Of a stretch of 64,000 nucleotides of DNA, positions 1 through 10,138 are shown piece by piece. The stretch's first letter is position 1. Each line of letters starts with the position of its first letter. This DNA is from Embleya scabrispora (GTDB taxonomy: Bacteria; Actinomycetota; Actinomycetes; Streptomycetales; Streptomycetaceae): positions 5,952,001 through 6,016,000 of the forward strand of contig NZ_MWQN01000001.1 in NCBI RefSeq assembly GCF_002024165.1. The letters run 5' to 3'. Below the pieces are notes generated by a model that was not told the origin of the DNA, searched no databases, and saw only the letters and a program-made list of their open reading frames with translations. The position numbers and the translations under genes are program-made.

Positions 1-977
<977 letters not shown>

Positions 978-1021
978 TCACACACCGCGCGAACCACCGG
1001 GACCGGAGCGGTCACCGGGGT

Positions 1022-1102
1022 TCAGTGGGACATGCGACACGCCATGCTGGTCACGCGCACGAGATCCACGTGGCGGCGACTGACGAGCATGGGGCAGGAC
1101 AT
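1022..1102 (-). CDS. Putative cysteine-type leader peptide upstream of the sulfhydrylase gene
   Basis: A short reading frame starts at ATG 1102 (26 aa) or ATG 1090 (22 aa). It contains the core SRRHVDLVRVTSMACR and stops soon after the cysteine. This matches the actinobacterial leader-peptide pattern SRRHVDLxRVxSxxC, often annotated as 'putative leader peptide' in front of sulfur and amino-acid genes. A TACACT hexamer (1110-1115) ends 7 nt before ATG 1102, which would give a leaderless transcript starting at or next to the start codon. The stop lies 311 nt before the sulfhydrylase start, leaving room for an attenuator. The function is inferred; the match to the peptide pattern is direct. Confidence 0.75.
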   Translation of the reverse strand: MSCPMLVSRRHVDLVRVTSMACRMSH

Positions 1103-1295
1103 GGCCGCGAGTGTAGGCGGCCCGACGCGGTTTGCGCCACGGGGTGGCGCGCGCCACCCGCCACCGGTCGGCGCCGGACCCGTGCCTCGGCCGTCGACGG
1201 CCGCGATGTCCGACCCGTCCCCTTACGCGTCGTCGACCGCATGTGACGGAAAGTCCGCTGGACCAACACGCCTTCGTCGTGCTTACATCACGGCC

Positions 1296-1382
1296 ATGAC
1301 TCCGCGTCAGGTCGCTTCCGCGCTGCTCGACCCCTTCTGGGTGGGTCGACGAGCCGACCACTTCGACCAGATCTGTCGCTGA
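1296..1382 (+). CDS. Candidate second leader peptide, upstream of the oxygenase-sulfhydrylase fusion
   Basis: A 28-codon frame (ATG 1296, TGA 1380-1382) ends in VGRRADHFDQICR. It has a double arginine, an aspartate and a penultimate cysteine, so it loosely resembles the minus-strand leader. It lies about 240 nt upstream of the fusion gene on the same strand. No ribosome binding site is evident. A TTACAT/TACATC hexamer (1283-1289) sits about 6-7 nt before the ATG, so a leaderless message is possible. The frame is open for a long way upstream because of base composition, so the start is uncertain. It could be chance. Confidence 0.35.
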   Translation: MTPRQVASALLDPFWVGRRADHFDQICR

Positions 1383-1623
1383 CCCCTGCGCTCGTGCGGT
1401 GCGCTTTCGCGCCGCCGAGCAGGTGTGTGCCCGCCCCCGCGTGACCTGTGTCGGTCCGCCGCGCGCCGGCCCGCCCGCCTTCCGCGTCGCCGCCCTTCGG
1501 GCCGGCCGCGCCGTCCGTACCCGATCTCGCCCCACCCGCCGCGAATCCGCCGTGCCGCGCCCCGCCCTCTCCCGGGCCGGCGCCCGGTCCGGCGTGCCCG
1601 AGGCTGTACCGAGGACCCCAGTC

Positions 1624-3987
1624 ATGGCAACCAGCGCACCGCCCACCACCCTGCCCGTGATCGACATCTCCCGATTCCGCGACCCCGCCGCGGACCCGGC
1701 CGCCTTCCTGGCCGAACTCCGCTACGCCGCACGGGAGATCGGCTTCTTCTACGTGATCGGCCACGGCGTCGACCCGGAGCTGCGGGCCCGCGCCCTCGCG
1801 GTCTCGAAGCGCTTCTTCGCGCTGCCCGAGGCGGACCGGCTCGCGGTGGAGAACATCAACTCGCCGCAGTTTCGCGGGTACACCCGCACCGGCACCGAAT
1901 ACACCGAGGGCGGCCCGGACTGGCGCGAACAACTGGACATCGGCCCCGAGCGGGCGGCGCTCGACCTCGGCCCGGACGATCCCGCCTACCTGCGACTGAT
2001 CGGCCCCAACCAGTGGCCGGCCGCGCTGCCCGAGCTGCGCGAGACCGTACTCGCCTGGCAGGCCGAGGCGTTGCGGGTCAGCCGTGAGGTGCTGCGGGCG
2101 CTGGCCGCCGCGCTCGGCCAGGACAGCGGCTACTTCGACCAGTGGTTCGACGAGGAGGCCGCGGTCCACGTCAAGGTGGTGCACTATCCGGGGCGGCCCA
2201 GCGCCGACGTGGACCAGGGGGTGGGAGCGCACAAGGACTACGGCTACCTCGCACTGCTCCAGCAGGACGAGATCGGCGGCCTCCAGGTGCAGGCCCGGGA
2301 CGGCTCCTGGATCGACGCGACGCCGCTGCCGGACGCGTTCGTGTTCAACATCGGCGAGATGCTGGAGATCGCCACCCGCGGCTACCTGCGGGCCACTCGG
2401 CACCGGGTGGTCGCCCCGCAACCGGGCGTCGACCGCTACTCGTTGCCGTTCTTCCTCGGCCCGCGCCTGGACGCGGTGGTCGAACCGCTGGACCTGCCCG
2501 CCGAGTTGGCCGCCGAGGCCGACGGGGTCACCGAGGATCCGAACAATCCGCTCAAGCCCGCCTACGGGGAGAACGCGCTGATCGGGTGGCTGCGGTCGCA
2601 TCCGCGCGTGGTGGAGCGGTGGTGGTCGGACCTGCTCCCGGGCGCCGACGAACCGCCCGAGCCCCGACCCGCCTTCGAGACCCTCCAGGTCCACGCCGGT
2701 GCCCGCCCCGACCCGGCCACCGGCGCCCGCGCCGTGCCGATCTACCTGACCAGCAGCTACGTCTTCCGCGACGCGGCGCACGCGGCCGACACGTTCGCGC
2801 TCACCGACCTGGAGACGCACGCCTACACCCGGCTGTCCAACCCCACCACCGCCGTGGTGGAGGAGCGCGTCGCCGCACTGGAAGGCGGCACCGCGGCGGT
2901 GGCCGTGGGCAGCGGTCAGGCCGCCACCACCCTCGCGCTGCTCAACCTGGCCCGCGCCGGCGACCACCTCGTCGCGGCGGCGTCCCTGTACGGCGGCACC
3001 CGCACCCTGCTCGAACACACCTTCGCCGACCTGGGTATCGAGGTGACCTTCGTCGACGACCCGGACGACCTCGACGCGTGGCGCGCCGCGATCCGACCGA
3101 CCACGAAGGCGCTGTTCGGCGAGAGCGTCGGCAACCCGCGCGGCAACGTGCTCGACCTGGCCGCCGTCGCGGAGATCGCGCACACCGCCGGTGTCCCGTT
3201 CGTGGTCGACAACACGGTACCCACGCCGTACCTGCTCCGGCCGATCGAGCACGGCGCCGACATCGTGGTGCACTCCACCACCAAGTTCCTCGGCGGACAC
3301 GGCACCGCGATCGGCGGCATCGTGGTCGACGGCGGCACCTTCGACTTCGGCGCGCACGCCGACCGCTACCCGGGCCTGGTCGCGCCCGACCCGACCTATC
3401 AGGGCCTCTCCTTCTGGGAGCGGTTCGGCCCGGACCGGATCGCGTACGCGCTGCGCCTGCGGGTACGGCTGTTGCGCGACCTCGGCCCGGCGGTGTCGCC
3501 GCTGAACAGCTTCCTGCTGCTCCAGGGCATCGAGACGTTGTCGCTGCGCCTGGACCGGCACACCGCCAACGCCGAGCGGGTGGCGGCCTGGCTCGCCGCG
3601 CGGCCCGAGGTGGTACGGGTGGACCACCCGAGCCTGCCCACCAGCCCCTGGCACGCGGCGGCTCGGCGCTACCTGCCACGCGGCGCGGGAGCGGTACTGT
3701 CGGTGGACCTGGCCGGCGGCCTGGCGGCCGGGCGGCGCTTCGTCGAGGGACTGCGGCTGTTCAGCCACCTGGCCAACATCGGCGACGCGCGCAGCCTGGC
3801 GATCCACCCCGCGTCCACGACCCACGCGCAACTGGACCCCGATCAGCGGCTGCACGCCGGGGTGACCCCCGGACTGGTCCGGTTGTCCGTCGGCCTGGAG
3901 GGTATCGACGACCTGCTCGCCGACTTGGCAGGCGGGTTGGCGGCCGCCGCGGCCGGCACCGACAGCTCCGCGGAGGGTTCCCGATGA
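1624..3987 (+). CDS. Bifunctional 2OG-Fe(II) oxygenase (IPNS-like) fused to O-acetylhomoserine sulfhydrylase
   Basis: 787 residues with two complete enzyme domains. Residues 1-335 are an isopenicillin-N-synthase-family oxygenase: LPVIDISRF at the N-terminus, [10 protein letters not shown], iron ligands H203, D205 and H260, and the 2-oxoglutarate-binding R271-Y-S273. After a Pro/Glu-rich linker (about 336-350), residues 351-787 are an O-acetylhomoserine sulfhydrylase with [34 protein letters not shown] and PLP lysine K554 in [10 protein letters not shown]. There is no stop or frameshift between the domains. The start at ATG 1624 is chosen because the IPNS family N-terminus follows at once; upstream open frame looks non-coding. 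The next gene overlaps by ATGA. The fusion suggests that a sulfur compound released by the oxygenase is handed to the sulfhydrylase; the substrate is unknown. Confidence 0.92.
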   Translation: MATSAPPTTLPVIDISRFRDPAADPAAFLAELRYAAREIGFFYVIGHGVDPELRARALAVSKRFFALPEADRLAVENINSPQFRGYTRTGTEYTEGGPDWREQLDIGPERAALDLGPDDPAYLRLIGPNQWPAALPELRETVLAWQAEALRVSREVLRALAAALGQDSGYFDQWFDEEAAVHVKVVHYPGRPSADVDQGVGAHKDYGYLALLQQDEIGGLQVQARDGSWIDATPLPDAFVFNIGEMLEIATRGYLRATRHRVVAPQPGVDRYSLPFFLGPRLDAVVEPLDLPAELAAEADGVTEDPNNPLKPAYGENALIGWLRSHPRVVERWWSDLLPGADEPPEPRPAFETLQVHAGARPDPATGARAVPIYLTSSYVFRDAAHAADTFALTDLETHAYTRLSNPTTAVVEERVAALEGGTAAVAVGSGQAATTLALLNLARAGDHLVAAASLYGGTRTLLEHTFADLGIEVTFVDDPDDLDAWRAAIRPTTKALFGESVGNPRGNVLDLAAVAEIAHTAGVPFVVDNTVPTPYLLRPIEHGADIVVHSTTKFLGGHGTAIGGIVVDGGTFDFGAHADRYPGLVAPDPTYQGLSFWERFGPDRIAYALRLRVRLLRDLGPAVSPLNSFLLLQGIETLSLRLDRHTANAERVAAWLAARPEVVRVDHPSLPTSPWHAAARRYLPRGAGAVLSVDLAGGLAAGRRFVEGLRLFSHLANIGDARSLAIHPASTTHAQLDPDQRLHAGVTPGLVRLSVGLEGIDDLLADLAGGLAAAAAGTDSSAEGSR

Positions 3988-4826
3988 CCACCCGTCAGGC
4001 CGTACACGAGAGCCGGATCCGCGGTGCCCGCGGCGAGTTCCACCTACGCGTATGGCCGGTCGCGGGCGAACCCGTCGCGGTCGTGCTCTTCCTGCACGGA
4101 CTCGGCGAACACGCCGGTCTGCACGAGCCGTTGGCGCGTCGACTCAACGCCGACGGGATCGAGGTGTGGGCCCCCGACCAGATCGGCCACGGCCTCAGCG
4201 ATGGCACCCGGGTCCTGGTGGAGAGCCTGGACGCGCTCGCCGACGACGCCGAACTGGTCCTGGCGCGGATCACGGCGGGCCGCCCCGGCGTACCGCTGAT
4301 CCTGGCCGGCCACTCGCTCGGCTCGGCCGTCACCCTGCTGCTCGCGGGCGAGCGGGCCGCCGCCGCGTCCGCCCGCGCGCTGGTCCTGGCCGGCGCCGGG
4401 ACCGGGTTGTCGGCGGGCGAAAGCGGTCTGCGCGCGCTGCTCGCCGAACACGGCATCGACCCGATGTCGCTGCGCAAGGACCCGAGCGAACTGTGCACGA
4501 ACGCCGAGTACGCCGAGCGGTTGCGCAACGACCCGCTGGTCTGGTCCGGCGGCCTGCGCCCCGAGACGCTGGACGCGCTGGAAGCCGGCGGCGCGCGGAT
4601 CGCCGCACTGATCGCCGGCGGCACGATCACGCGGCCGGTGCTCTTCGTCCACGGCGAGGCCGACGACCTCGCGCCCGCGAGCGCGGTCCGCGCCGCCGCC
4701 GAAACGCTGCCCGACGCCCGGGCCCGAATCTTCCCCGGCGACCTGCACAACGTGCTCGCCGAACAGGACAGCGCCCAAGTGCACGACGAGATCGCCGAGT
4801 TCGTGCTGGCCGCCGCCCGCGCCTGA
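3984..4826 (+). CDS. Alpha/beta hydrolase (monoacylglycerol-lipase / serine aminopeptidase S33 type)
   Basis: 280 residues. The start overlaps the stop of the fusion gene (ATGA), so translation is probably coupled. Features of the Hydrolase_4 family are visible: oxyanion segment LFLHGLGEHAG, nucleophile S111 in GHSLGS, acid in HGEADDLAP and base in GDLHNV near the C-terminus. No signal peptide, so probably cytoplasmic. It would cleave an ester, thioester or amide. In this context it may release the oxygenase substrate from an imported conjugate; that role is inferred only. Confidence 0.88.
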   Translation: MTTRQAVHESRIRGARGEFHLRVWPVAGEPVAVVLFLHGLGEHAGLHEPLARRLNADGIEVWAPDQIGHGLSDGTRVLVESLDALADDAELVLARITAGRPGVPLILAGHSLGSAVTLLLAGERAAAASARALVLAGAGTGLSAGESGLRALLAEHGIDPMSLRKDPSELCTNAEYAERLRNDPLVWSGGLRPETLDALEAGGARIAALIAGGTITRPVLFVHGEADDLAPASAVRAAAETLPDARARIFPGDLHNVLAEQDSAQVHDEIAEFVLAAARA

Positions 4827-4925
4827 GCCCCCGGGCCGGCCGGCCCCGAAGCCGCACGGCCCCGCCGCCCCGCGCGGCCCCACGTCACCCCCGCACCACT
4901 TCACCCGCAAGGAGATCGATCCACC

Positions 4926-6479
4926 ATGCGCCGCTCCGCGCTCCGCATCGCCGCCGTCCTCGCCCTGGCCGGACCGGTCCTCGCCGCGTGCGGCTCCGGC
5001 GGCACCCCGAATCCCACCGCCAACGGCGCCAATACCCAGGCCCCGGCGCCCGCGGACAGCGCGCTCGACCCGAACGCCACGGCCCGGGTGCGACTGGTCC
5101 TGGAGCCCACCAGCCTCAACCTGACCACCACCGCCGGCGTCGCGCTGGAACAGGTTCTGCTCGACAACGTCTATCAGGGACTGCTCGGCGTCGACACCAA
5201 CGCCGACAACAAGATCGTGCCCGCCCTGGCCTCCGGCTTCGAGACATCCCCCGACGGCCTCACCTACACCTTCCACCTCACCCCCGGCGCCGCGTTCCAC
5301 GACGGTTCGCCGGTCACCGCCGAGGACGCCGTCTGGTCGCTCCAGCAGGTGCTCGCGCCCGGCTCCAAGCAGCCGAACGCCAAGACCCTGGCCTCGATCG
5401 CGGGCGTGGCCGCACCCGACCCGGCCACCGTGGTGATCACCCTCAAGCAGCGCGACACCAACCTCACCTGGGCGCTGACCCAGCGTCAGGGCGTGATCTA
5501 CAAGAAGGGCACCGACTTCGCCCGGCTGGACACCACGGAGAACGGCACCGGCCCGTTCAAGCTCGACGGCTGGCAACGCGGCTCGGCGATCACCCTCGTG
5601 CGCAACGACGCGTACAAGGGCGCCAAGGCGAAGGTGGCCAAGGTCGTGCTCAGCTACATCCCCGACCGCAACGCCGCGAACAACGCGCAGGCCACCGGGC
5701 AGACCGACATCGAGACCGCCGCCGAGGCCACGCTGCTCCAACCCTTCACGGGCAACGACAGGTTCACCGTGCTGCGCGGCACCACCACCGACAAGTACAC
5801 GCTGGCGATCAACAACGCCAAGGCACCGTTGAACAACCCGGCCGTGCGGCACGCCATCCGGCGCGCGATCGACAAGGACGCGCTGATCAAGTCCCTCGGT
5901 GGAGCGGGAGTTCGGCTCGGCGGCCCGATACCCACCTCCGACCCCGGCTACCAGGACCTGACCACCATCGACCCGCACGACGCGGCGGCGGCGAAGAAGG
6001 CGCTCGCCGACGCCGGGGTCACCGATCTCAAGCTCACCCTGAAGATCCCCAACATCTACCCGGCCGCGATCGGCGACGTCCTGGTCTCCAACCTCAAGGA
6101 CGCCGGTATCGAACTCACGGTCAAGCAGCAGGAGTTCACCGCCTGGCTGAGCGAGGTCTACACCGCGAGGGACTACGACCTGAGCCTGGTGAACCACGCC
6201 GAGCCGCACGACGTCGGCAACTTCGCCACCCCCGGCTACTACTTCGGCTACGACAACGCGCAGGTGCGCGAGTGGTACGCGCAGGCCGTGGCCGCGCCCG
6301 ACGAGCGCACCCGCACCGATCTGCTCGCCAAGGTCGGCCGCCAGGTCGCCGAGGACGCCGGCGCCGACTGGCTGTACCAGGCCCAGACACTGACCGTGGT
6401 GCGCAAGGGCGTCAGCGGCGCACCCCAGCACCACACCAGCAGCCGACTCGACCTCGCCCGCATCGGGATCACCAAGTGA
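4926..6479 (+). CDS. ABC transporter substrate-binding lipoprotein, family 5 (peptide/nickel type)
   Basis: 517 residues. The N-terminus is a lipoprotein signal with lipobox LAAC (C22), so the protein is anchored outside the membrane. The SBP_bac_5 fold is recognisable (FETSPDGLTYTFHL, FHDGSPVTAEDAVWSL, NNPAVRHAIRRAIDK). AAGGAG at 4909-4914 supports ATG 4926. It delivers oligopeptide-like or other small solutes to the DppBCDF-type importer encoded directly downstream. In this family the ligand cannot be read from the sequence; association with the sulfhydrylase fusion suggests an organosulfur compound or a conjugate of one. Confidence 0.93.
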   Translation: MRRSALRIAAVLALAGPVLAACGSGGTPNPTANGANTQAPAPADSALDPNATARVRLVLEPTSLNLTTTAGVALEQVLLDNVYQGLLGVDTNADNKIVPALASGFETSPDGLTYTFHLTPGAAFHDGSPVTAEDAVWSLQQVLAPGSKQPNAKTLASIAGVAAPDPATVVITLKQRDTNLTWALTQRQGVIYKKGTDFARLDTTENGTGPFKLDGWQRGSAITLVRNDAYKGAKAKVAKVVLSYIPDRNAANNAQATGQTDIETAAEATLLQPFTGNDRFTVLRGTTTDKYTLAINNAKAPLNNPAVRHAIRRAIDKDALIKSLGGAGVRLGGPIPTSDPGYQDLTTIDPHDAAAAKKALADAGVTDLKLTLKIPNIYPAAIGDVLVSNLKDAGIELTVKQQEFTAWLSEVYTARDYDLSLVNHAEPHDVGNFATPGYYFGYDNAQVREWYAQAVAAPDERTRTDLLAKVGRQVAEDAGADWLYQAQTLTVVRKGVSGAPQHHTSSRLDLARIGITK

Positions 6480-6540
6480 TCTCGCACCGCCGGCCGCCGC
6501 GCGCCCGGCCGTCGCGACCCGGCCCGGATCGGGGTCCGGC

Positions 6541-7509
6541 ATGACCGTGTTCGTCGTGCGCCGGCTCGGACTGCTCGCACTGTCCCTGCTCGGCGCGAGC
6601 ATCCTGACCTTCGCCCTGCTGCGACTGCTCCCCGGCGACGCCGCCGCCTCGGTCGGCGGCATCACCGCCGACAAGGCGCAACTGCGTTCCATTCGGCACG
6701 ACTTGGGCCTCGATCGGCCGCTGATCGTGCAGTACTGGACCTGGCTGACCGAGGTACCCACCGGCGACCTCGGCCACTCGCAGCTCAACGGCTCCTCGGT
6801 CACCGGCGAACTCGGCGAGAAACTACGGGTCACCGGCCCGCTCGTGCTCGGCGCGCTGGCCCTGGCGCTGGCCTTCGCGGTACCGCTGGGAATGCTCGCG
6901 GCGGTGCGCCGAGAGCGGCGCGACGGTACCGCGATCAGCGTGGCGAGCCAGCTCGGGATTGCCCTGCCCACGCTGTGGGTGGGCCTGTTGCTGATCCTGC
7001 TGTTCGCCGTGCAGACCCCGCTGCTGCCCGCCCAGGGCTTCCCCGTGGACGGCTGGGCCGACCCCGGCGAGGCGAGCCGCAGTCTGGTGTTGCCGACGCT
7101 GACCCTCGCCCTGTCCGAGGGCGCGGTGCTGCTGCGCTTCGTGCGCTCGGCCACGCTCGACGTCCTGCACCGCGACTACCTGCGAACCGCACGCGCCGCC
7201 GGGCGCACCCGCACCGGCGCGCTGCTTCGGCACGGGCTGCGCAACGCGGCCGGGCCGGTGTTGTCCATGCTCGGTGTGCAGGTCGCCGCCCTCCTGGTCG
7301 GAGCGATCGTGGTGGAGAAGGTGTTCACCCTCCCCGGCGTCGGCTCGATGCTGGTCGCCGACGTGGGCAACCGGGACCTGGTCAAGGTGCAGGGCGAGGT
7401 GATGCTCCTGGTGGCGATCGTGCTGTTCGTCGGGTTCCTGGTGGACATCGCCCAACGGCTGATCGACCCGCGCCTGGCGGACGTTCGGGTCCGGGAGGTG
7501 TCCGGATGA
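6541..7509 (+). CDS. ABC transporter permease, DppB/OppB type
   Basis: 322 residues with about six membrane segments. The N-terminus FVVRRLGLLALSLLGASIL is typical of DppB, and the EAA-loop sequence DYLRTARAAGRTRTGALLRHG contacts the ATPase. It ends with DIAQRLIDPRL, the usual DppB C-terminus. It pairs with the permease domain of the next gene, whose start codon overlaps the TGA of this one. 61 bp separate it from the binding-protein gene. Confidence 0.93.
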   Translation: MTVFVVRRLGLLALSLLGASILTFALLRLLPGDAAASVGGITADKAQLRSIRHDLGLDRPLIVQYWTWLTEVPTGDLGHSQLNGSSVTGELGEKLRVTGPLVLGALALALAFAVPLGMLAAVRRERRDGTAISVASQLGIALPTLWVGLLLILLFAVQTPLLPAQGFPVDGWADPGEASRSLVLPTLTLALSEGAVLLRFVRSATLDVLHRDYLRTARAAGRTRTGALLRHGLRNAAGPVLSMLGVQVAALLVGAIVVEKVFTLPGVGSMLVADVGNRDLVKVQGEVMLLVAIVLFVGFLVDIAQRLIDPRLADVRVREVSG

Positions 7510-9257
7510 GGGCGCGAGACGCCGGCGGCCCGGTGGTGCGCGCGCTGCTGCGCGACCGCAACGGCCTGATCGGCGGCACGCTGGTCGCGATCCTGGTCGG
7601 CGCGGTGCTGCTGTCGCTCGTGTGGACTCCGTACGACCCGACCGCCGTCGACCCGAACTCGCCCTGGCTGCTCCCGTTTTCGGACGGACACGTGCTCGGG
7701 ACCGACATGCTCGGACGGGACCAGTTCAGCCTGATCCTGGCCGGCTCCCGGGAGACCCTGGCAATCGCGCTCGGCTCGGCCGGGATCGCCGCCGCGCTCG
7801 GCGTGCCACTGGCGCTGGCGGCCGCGCTCGGGCCGCGCCGGGTCGCGGCCGGAGTGGTGCAACTGGTCGACGTGGCCATCGCGTTCCCGGCGCTGCTCAC
7901 CGCGATGATCCTGGCCGCCGTGTTCGGCGGGTCGGTGTGGACCGCCGCGAGCGCGATCGGCGTGGCGTTCGGAGTACACCTGGCCCGGATCGCCCGGGCC
8001 GAGATCGAGCGGGTGGCCGGTACCGACTACGTCCTGGCCGCCGCCGCGAGCGGATCGAGCACGTGGCGCACCGTTCGGCGACACATCCTGCCGAACATCG
8101 CGCCGACCCTGCTGGTCCAGCTCTCGCTGGTGATGGCGGTGGCCTCGCTGACCGAGGCCGCGCTGTCCTACCTCGGGTACGGCAGCCCCGCGCCGGCCGT
8201 GTCCTGGGGCCGGATCCTGCACGACCAACAGCCCTACATCTCGGCCCGGCCGCTGCTCGTGGTCTGGCCCGGACTCGCCGTCGCGCTCACCGTTTTGGGC
8301 TTCAACCTGCTCGGCGACGCGCTGCGCGACGCCACCGATCCGCGCCTGCGGCACGGGGGATCGGGGCCGGTCGCCAAGGCCGACGTCGAGCGCGCGGTGC
8401 GGGCGACCCGCCCGCCCGCCGCGGTCGACGGCGCGCTCCTGGAGATCACCGACCTCACCATCCGGATCGCCGGCCGCACCGTGGTGGACGGCGTCGACCT
8501 GACCCTCGCGCCCGGCGAACGGCTCGGCCTGATCGGCGAGTCCGGCTCCGGCAAGTCGCTCACCGCGCTGGCCGTGCTGGGCCTGCTGCCCGAGGGCGCC
8601 GAGGTCACCGGCAGCATCCGGCTCGACGGCGCCGAACTGCTCGGCCGCTCCGAGCGCGAACTCGCCCGCATTCGCGGCGATCGGGTCGCCATGGTCTTCC
8701 AGGAACCGCTCACCGCGCTCGACCCGACCATGCGCGTCGGCCGGCAGATCGCCGAACCGCTGCGCCTGCACCGGGGCCTGACCCGCCGTCGGGCCGACGA
8801 GGCGGCGATCGAGCTGGCCGCGCGGGTGGGCCTGCCGGATCCGGCCGACCTGGTCCGGGCCCGGCCGCACCAGCTCTCCGGCGGGCAGCGCCAGCGGGTG
8901 GGCATCGCGATCGCCCTGGCCTGCCGACCGGCGCTGTTGATCGCGGACGAGCCGACCACCGCGCTGGACGTGACCGTACAGCGGGACATCCTCGCGCTGC
9001 TCGACGAGCAGGCCCGGGAGCAGGGCACCGCGCTGCTGTTCATCACGCACGACCTCGCGGTGGTGTCGTCGGTGAGCGATCGCATCGCGGTGCTGCGCGG
9101 CGGGCGTACGGTCGAACAGGGGCCGCTGCGGACGATCCTGCACGACCCGCGCGCGCCCTACACGCGCGCGCTCCTCGCCGCCGCGCGGGCGACGGCGTTC
9201 ACCCCGATCGAGGCGCCGACCGAGATTCCCACCGACTCCGTGGAGGCCGCGTCGTGA
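7506..9257 (+). CDS. ABC transporter permease-ATPase fusion (DppC + DppD)
   Basis: 583 residues. About 1-290 form a DppC-type permease (LGTDMLGRDQFSLILAGSR, EAA loop DYVLAAAASGSSTWRTVRRH, ending DALRDATDPRL). About 305-583 form a DppD-type ATPase: Walker A GESGSGKS, signature LSGGQRQRVG, Walker B LLIADEPTTALD, switch histidine in FITHDLAVV. In most dipeptide importers these are two polypeptides; the fusion also occurs in other actinobacteria. The ATG at 7506 overlaps the preceding stop (ATGA) and the stop overlaps the next GTG (GTGA), so the cassette is translationally coupled. Confidence 0.93.
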   Translation: MRARDAGGPVVRALLRDRNGLIGGTLVAILVGAVLLSLVWTPYDPTAVDPNSPWLLPFSDGHVLGTDMLGRDQFSLILAGSRETLAIALGSAGIAAALGVPLALAAALGPRRVAAGVVQLVDVAIAFPALLTAMILAAVFGGSVWTAASAIGVAFGVHLARIARAEIERVAGTDYVLAAAASGSSTWRTVRRHILPNIAPTLLVQLSLVMAVASLTEAALSYLGYGSPAPAVSWGRILHDQQPYISARPLLVVWPGLAVALTVLGFNLLGDALRDATDPRLRHGGSGPVAKADVERAVRATRPPAAVDGALLEITDLTIRIAGRTVVDGVDLTLAPGERLGLIGESGSGKSLTALAVLGLLPEGAEVTGSIRLDGAELLGRSERELARIRGDRVAMVFQEPLTALDPTMRVGRQIAEPLRLHRGLTRRRADEAAIELAARVGLPDPADLVRARPHQLSGGQRQRVGIAIALACRPALLIADEPTTALDVTVQRDILALLDEQAREQGTALLFITHDLAVVSSVSDRIAVLRGGRTVEQGPLRTILHDPRAPYTRALLAAARATAFTPIEAPTEIPTDSVEAAS

Positions 9258-10066
9258 CCGCGCCCGCCGTACTGCTGCGCGCCGAGGGCCTGACCCGGAC
9301 GTATCGGCTGCCGCGTCGTTCGTTGTGGGCCCCACCGGGGCGGCGGTACGCGCTGCGCGGGGTGGATCTGGCGCTGGCCGAGGGCGGCGCGCTCGGCGTG
9401 GTCGGCGAGTCCGGCGCGGGCAAATCCACCCTGATCCGGCTGCTGCTCGGCCTGGACCGGGCCGACGGCGGCACGGTCCGCTACCGCGACCGCGAGGTCC
9501 GACCCGGGCCGGCCCGCGGCCTGACCTGGTTCCGGCGCGAGGTGCAGATCGTGCTCCAGGACCCGATGAGCTCGCTCGACCCCCGCGCGCGGGTGCGCGA
9601 CATCGTGGCCGAACCGCTCGAATGCCTGGGCGTCGCCGGCGACCACGACGCGCGGGTGGACGAGGTGCTGGCCGCCGTCGGCCTGGACCCCGACACGCGC
9701 GACCGGTACCCGCACGAGTTCTCCGGCGGCCAACGGCAGCGTGTCGCCATCGCCCGAGCCCTCGCCCCCGCCCCGCGCGTGCTGGTCGCCGACGAGCCGG
9801 TCAGCGCGCTCGACGTGTCCGTCCGGGCGCAGATCCTCGATCTGCTCGGCGACCTCAAAACCCGACTCGGCCTGTCCCTCGTGCTGGTCTCGCACGACCT
9901 CGGCGTGGTGCAACACCTGTGCGACGAGGTCTTGGTCCTGAAGGCGGGCGAGGCCGTGGAGTCCGGCCCGACGGCGCGGGTCCTGGGCGACCCCGGCCAC
10001 GCGTACACCCGGGCCCTGCTCGCGGCGGTCCCCACGCTGCCCGCGCCGAGGGGGTCGGTCGTGTAG
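9254..10066 (+). CDS. ABC transporter ATP-binding protein, DppF/OppF type
   Basis: 270 residues starting at GTG 9254, which overlaps the stop of the permease-ATPase fusion. Walker A is GESGAGKST, the signature is FSGGQRQRVAIARAL, Walker B is VLVADEPVSALD and the switch is LVSHDLGVVQHL. It lacks the long C-terminal iron-sulfur or regulatory tail of some OppF proteins. Together with the ATPase half of the previous protein it forms the nucleotide-binding dimer of the importer. Confidence 0.93.
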   Translation: MTAPAVLLRAEGLTRTYRLPRRSLWAPPGRRYALRGVDLALAEGGALGVVGESGAGKSTLIRLLLGLDRADGGTVRYRDREVRPGPARGLTWFRREVQIVLQDPMSSLDPRARVRDIVAEPLECLGVAGDHDARVDEVLAAVGLDPDTRDRYPHEFSGGQRQRVAIARALAPAPRVLVADEPVSALDVSVRAQILDLLGDLKTRLGLSLVLVSHDLGVVQHLCDEVLVLKAGEAVESGPTARVLGDPGHAYTRALLAAVPTLPAPRGSVV

Positions 10067-10138
10067 CGCGCGTGGAGGGCGGGTAGCAGCGCTGATCCCG
10101 GGTCGGCACGGCTCGGGTGCGCCCACCCCGGAGGGACC

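Noticed and set aside
1288-3855. Long minus-strand open frame opposite the oxygenase-sulfhydrylase fusion
   Set aside because: It is Arg/Gly/His/Gln-rich with no domain; the plus strand has clear enzyme motifs throughout. Shadow frames are expected at this GC content.
4833-4846. GGGCCGGCCGGCCC palindrome as terminator inside the first operon
   Set aside because: Perfect palindrome without loop or T tract in very GC-rich sequence; downstream genes continue in the same direction with their own ribosome binding sites, so evidence is too weak.
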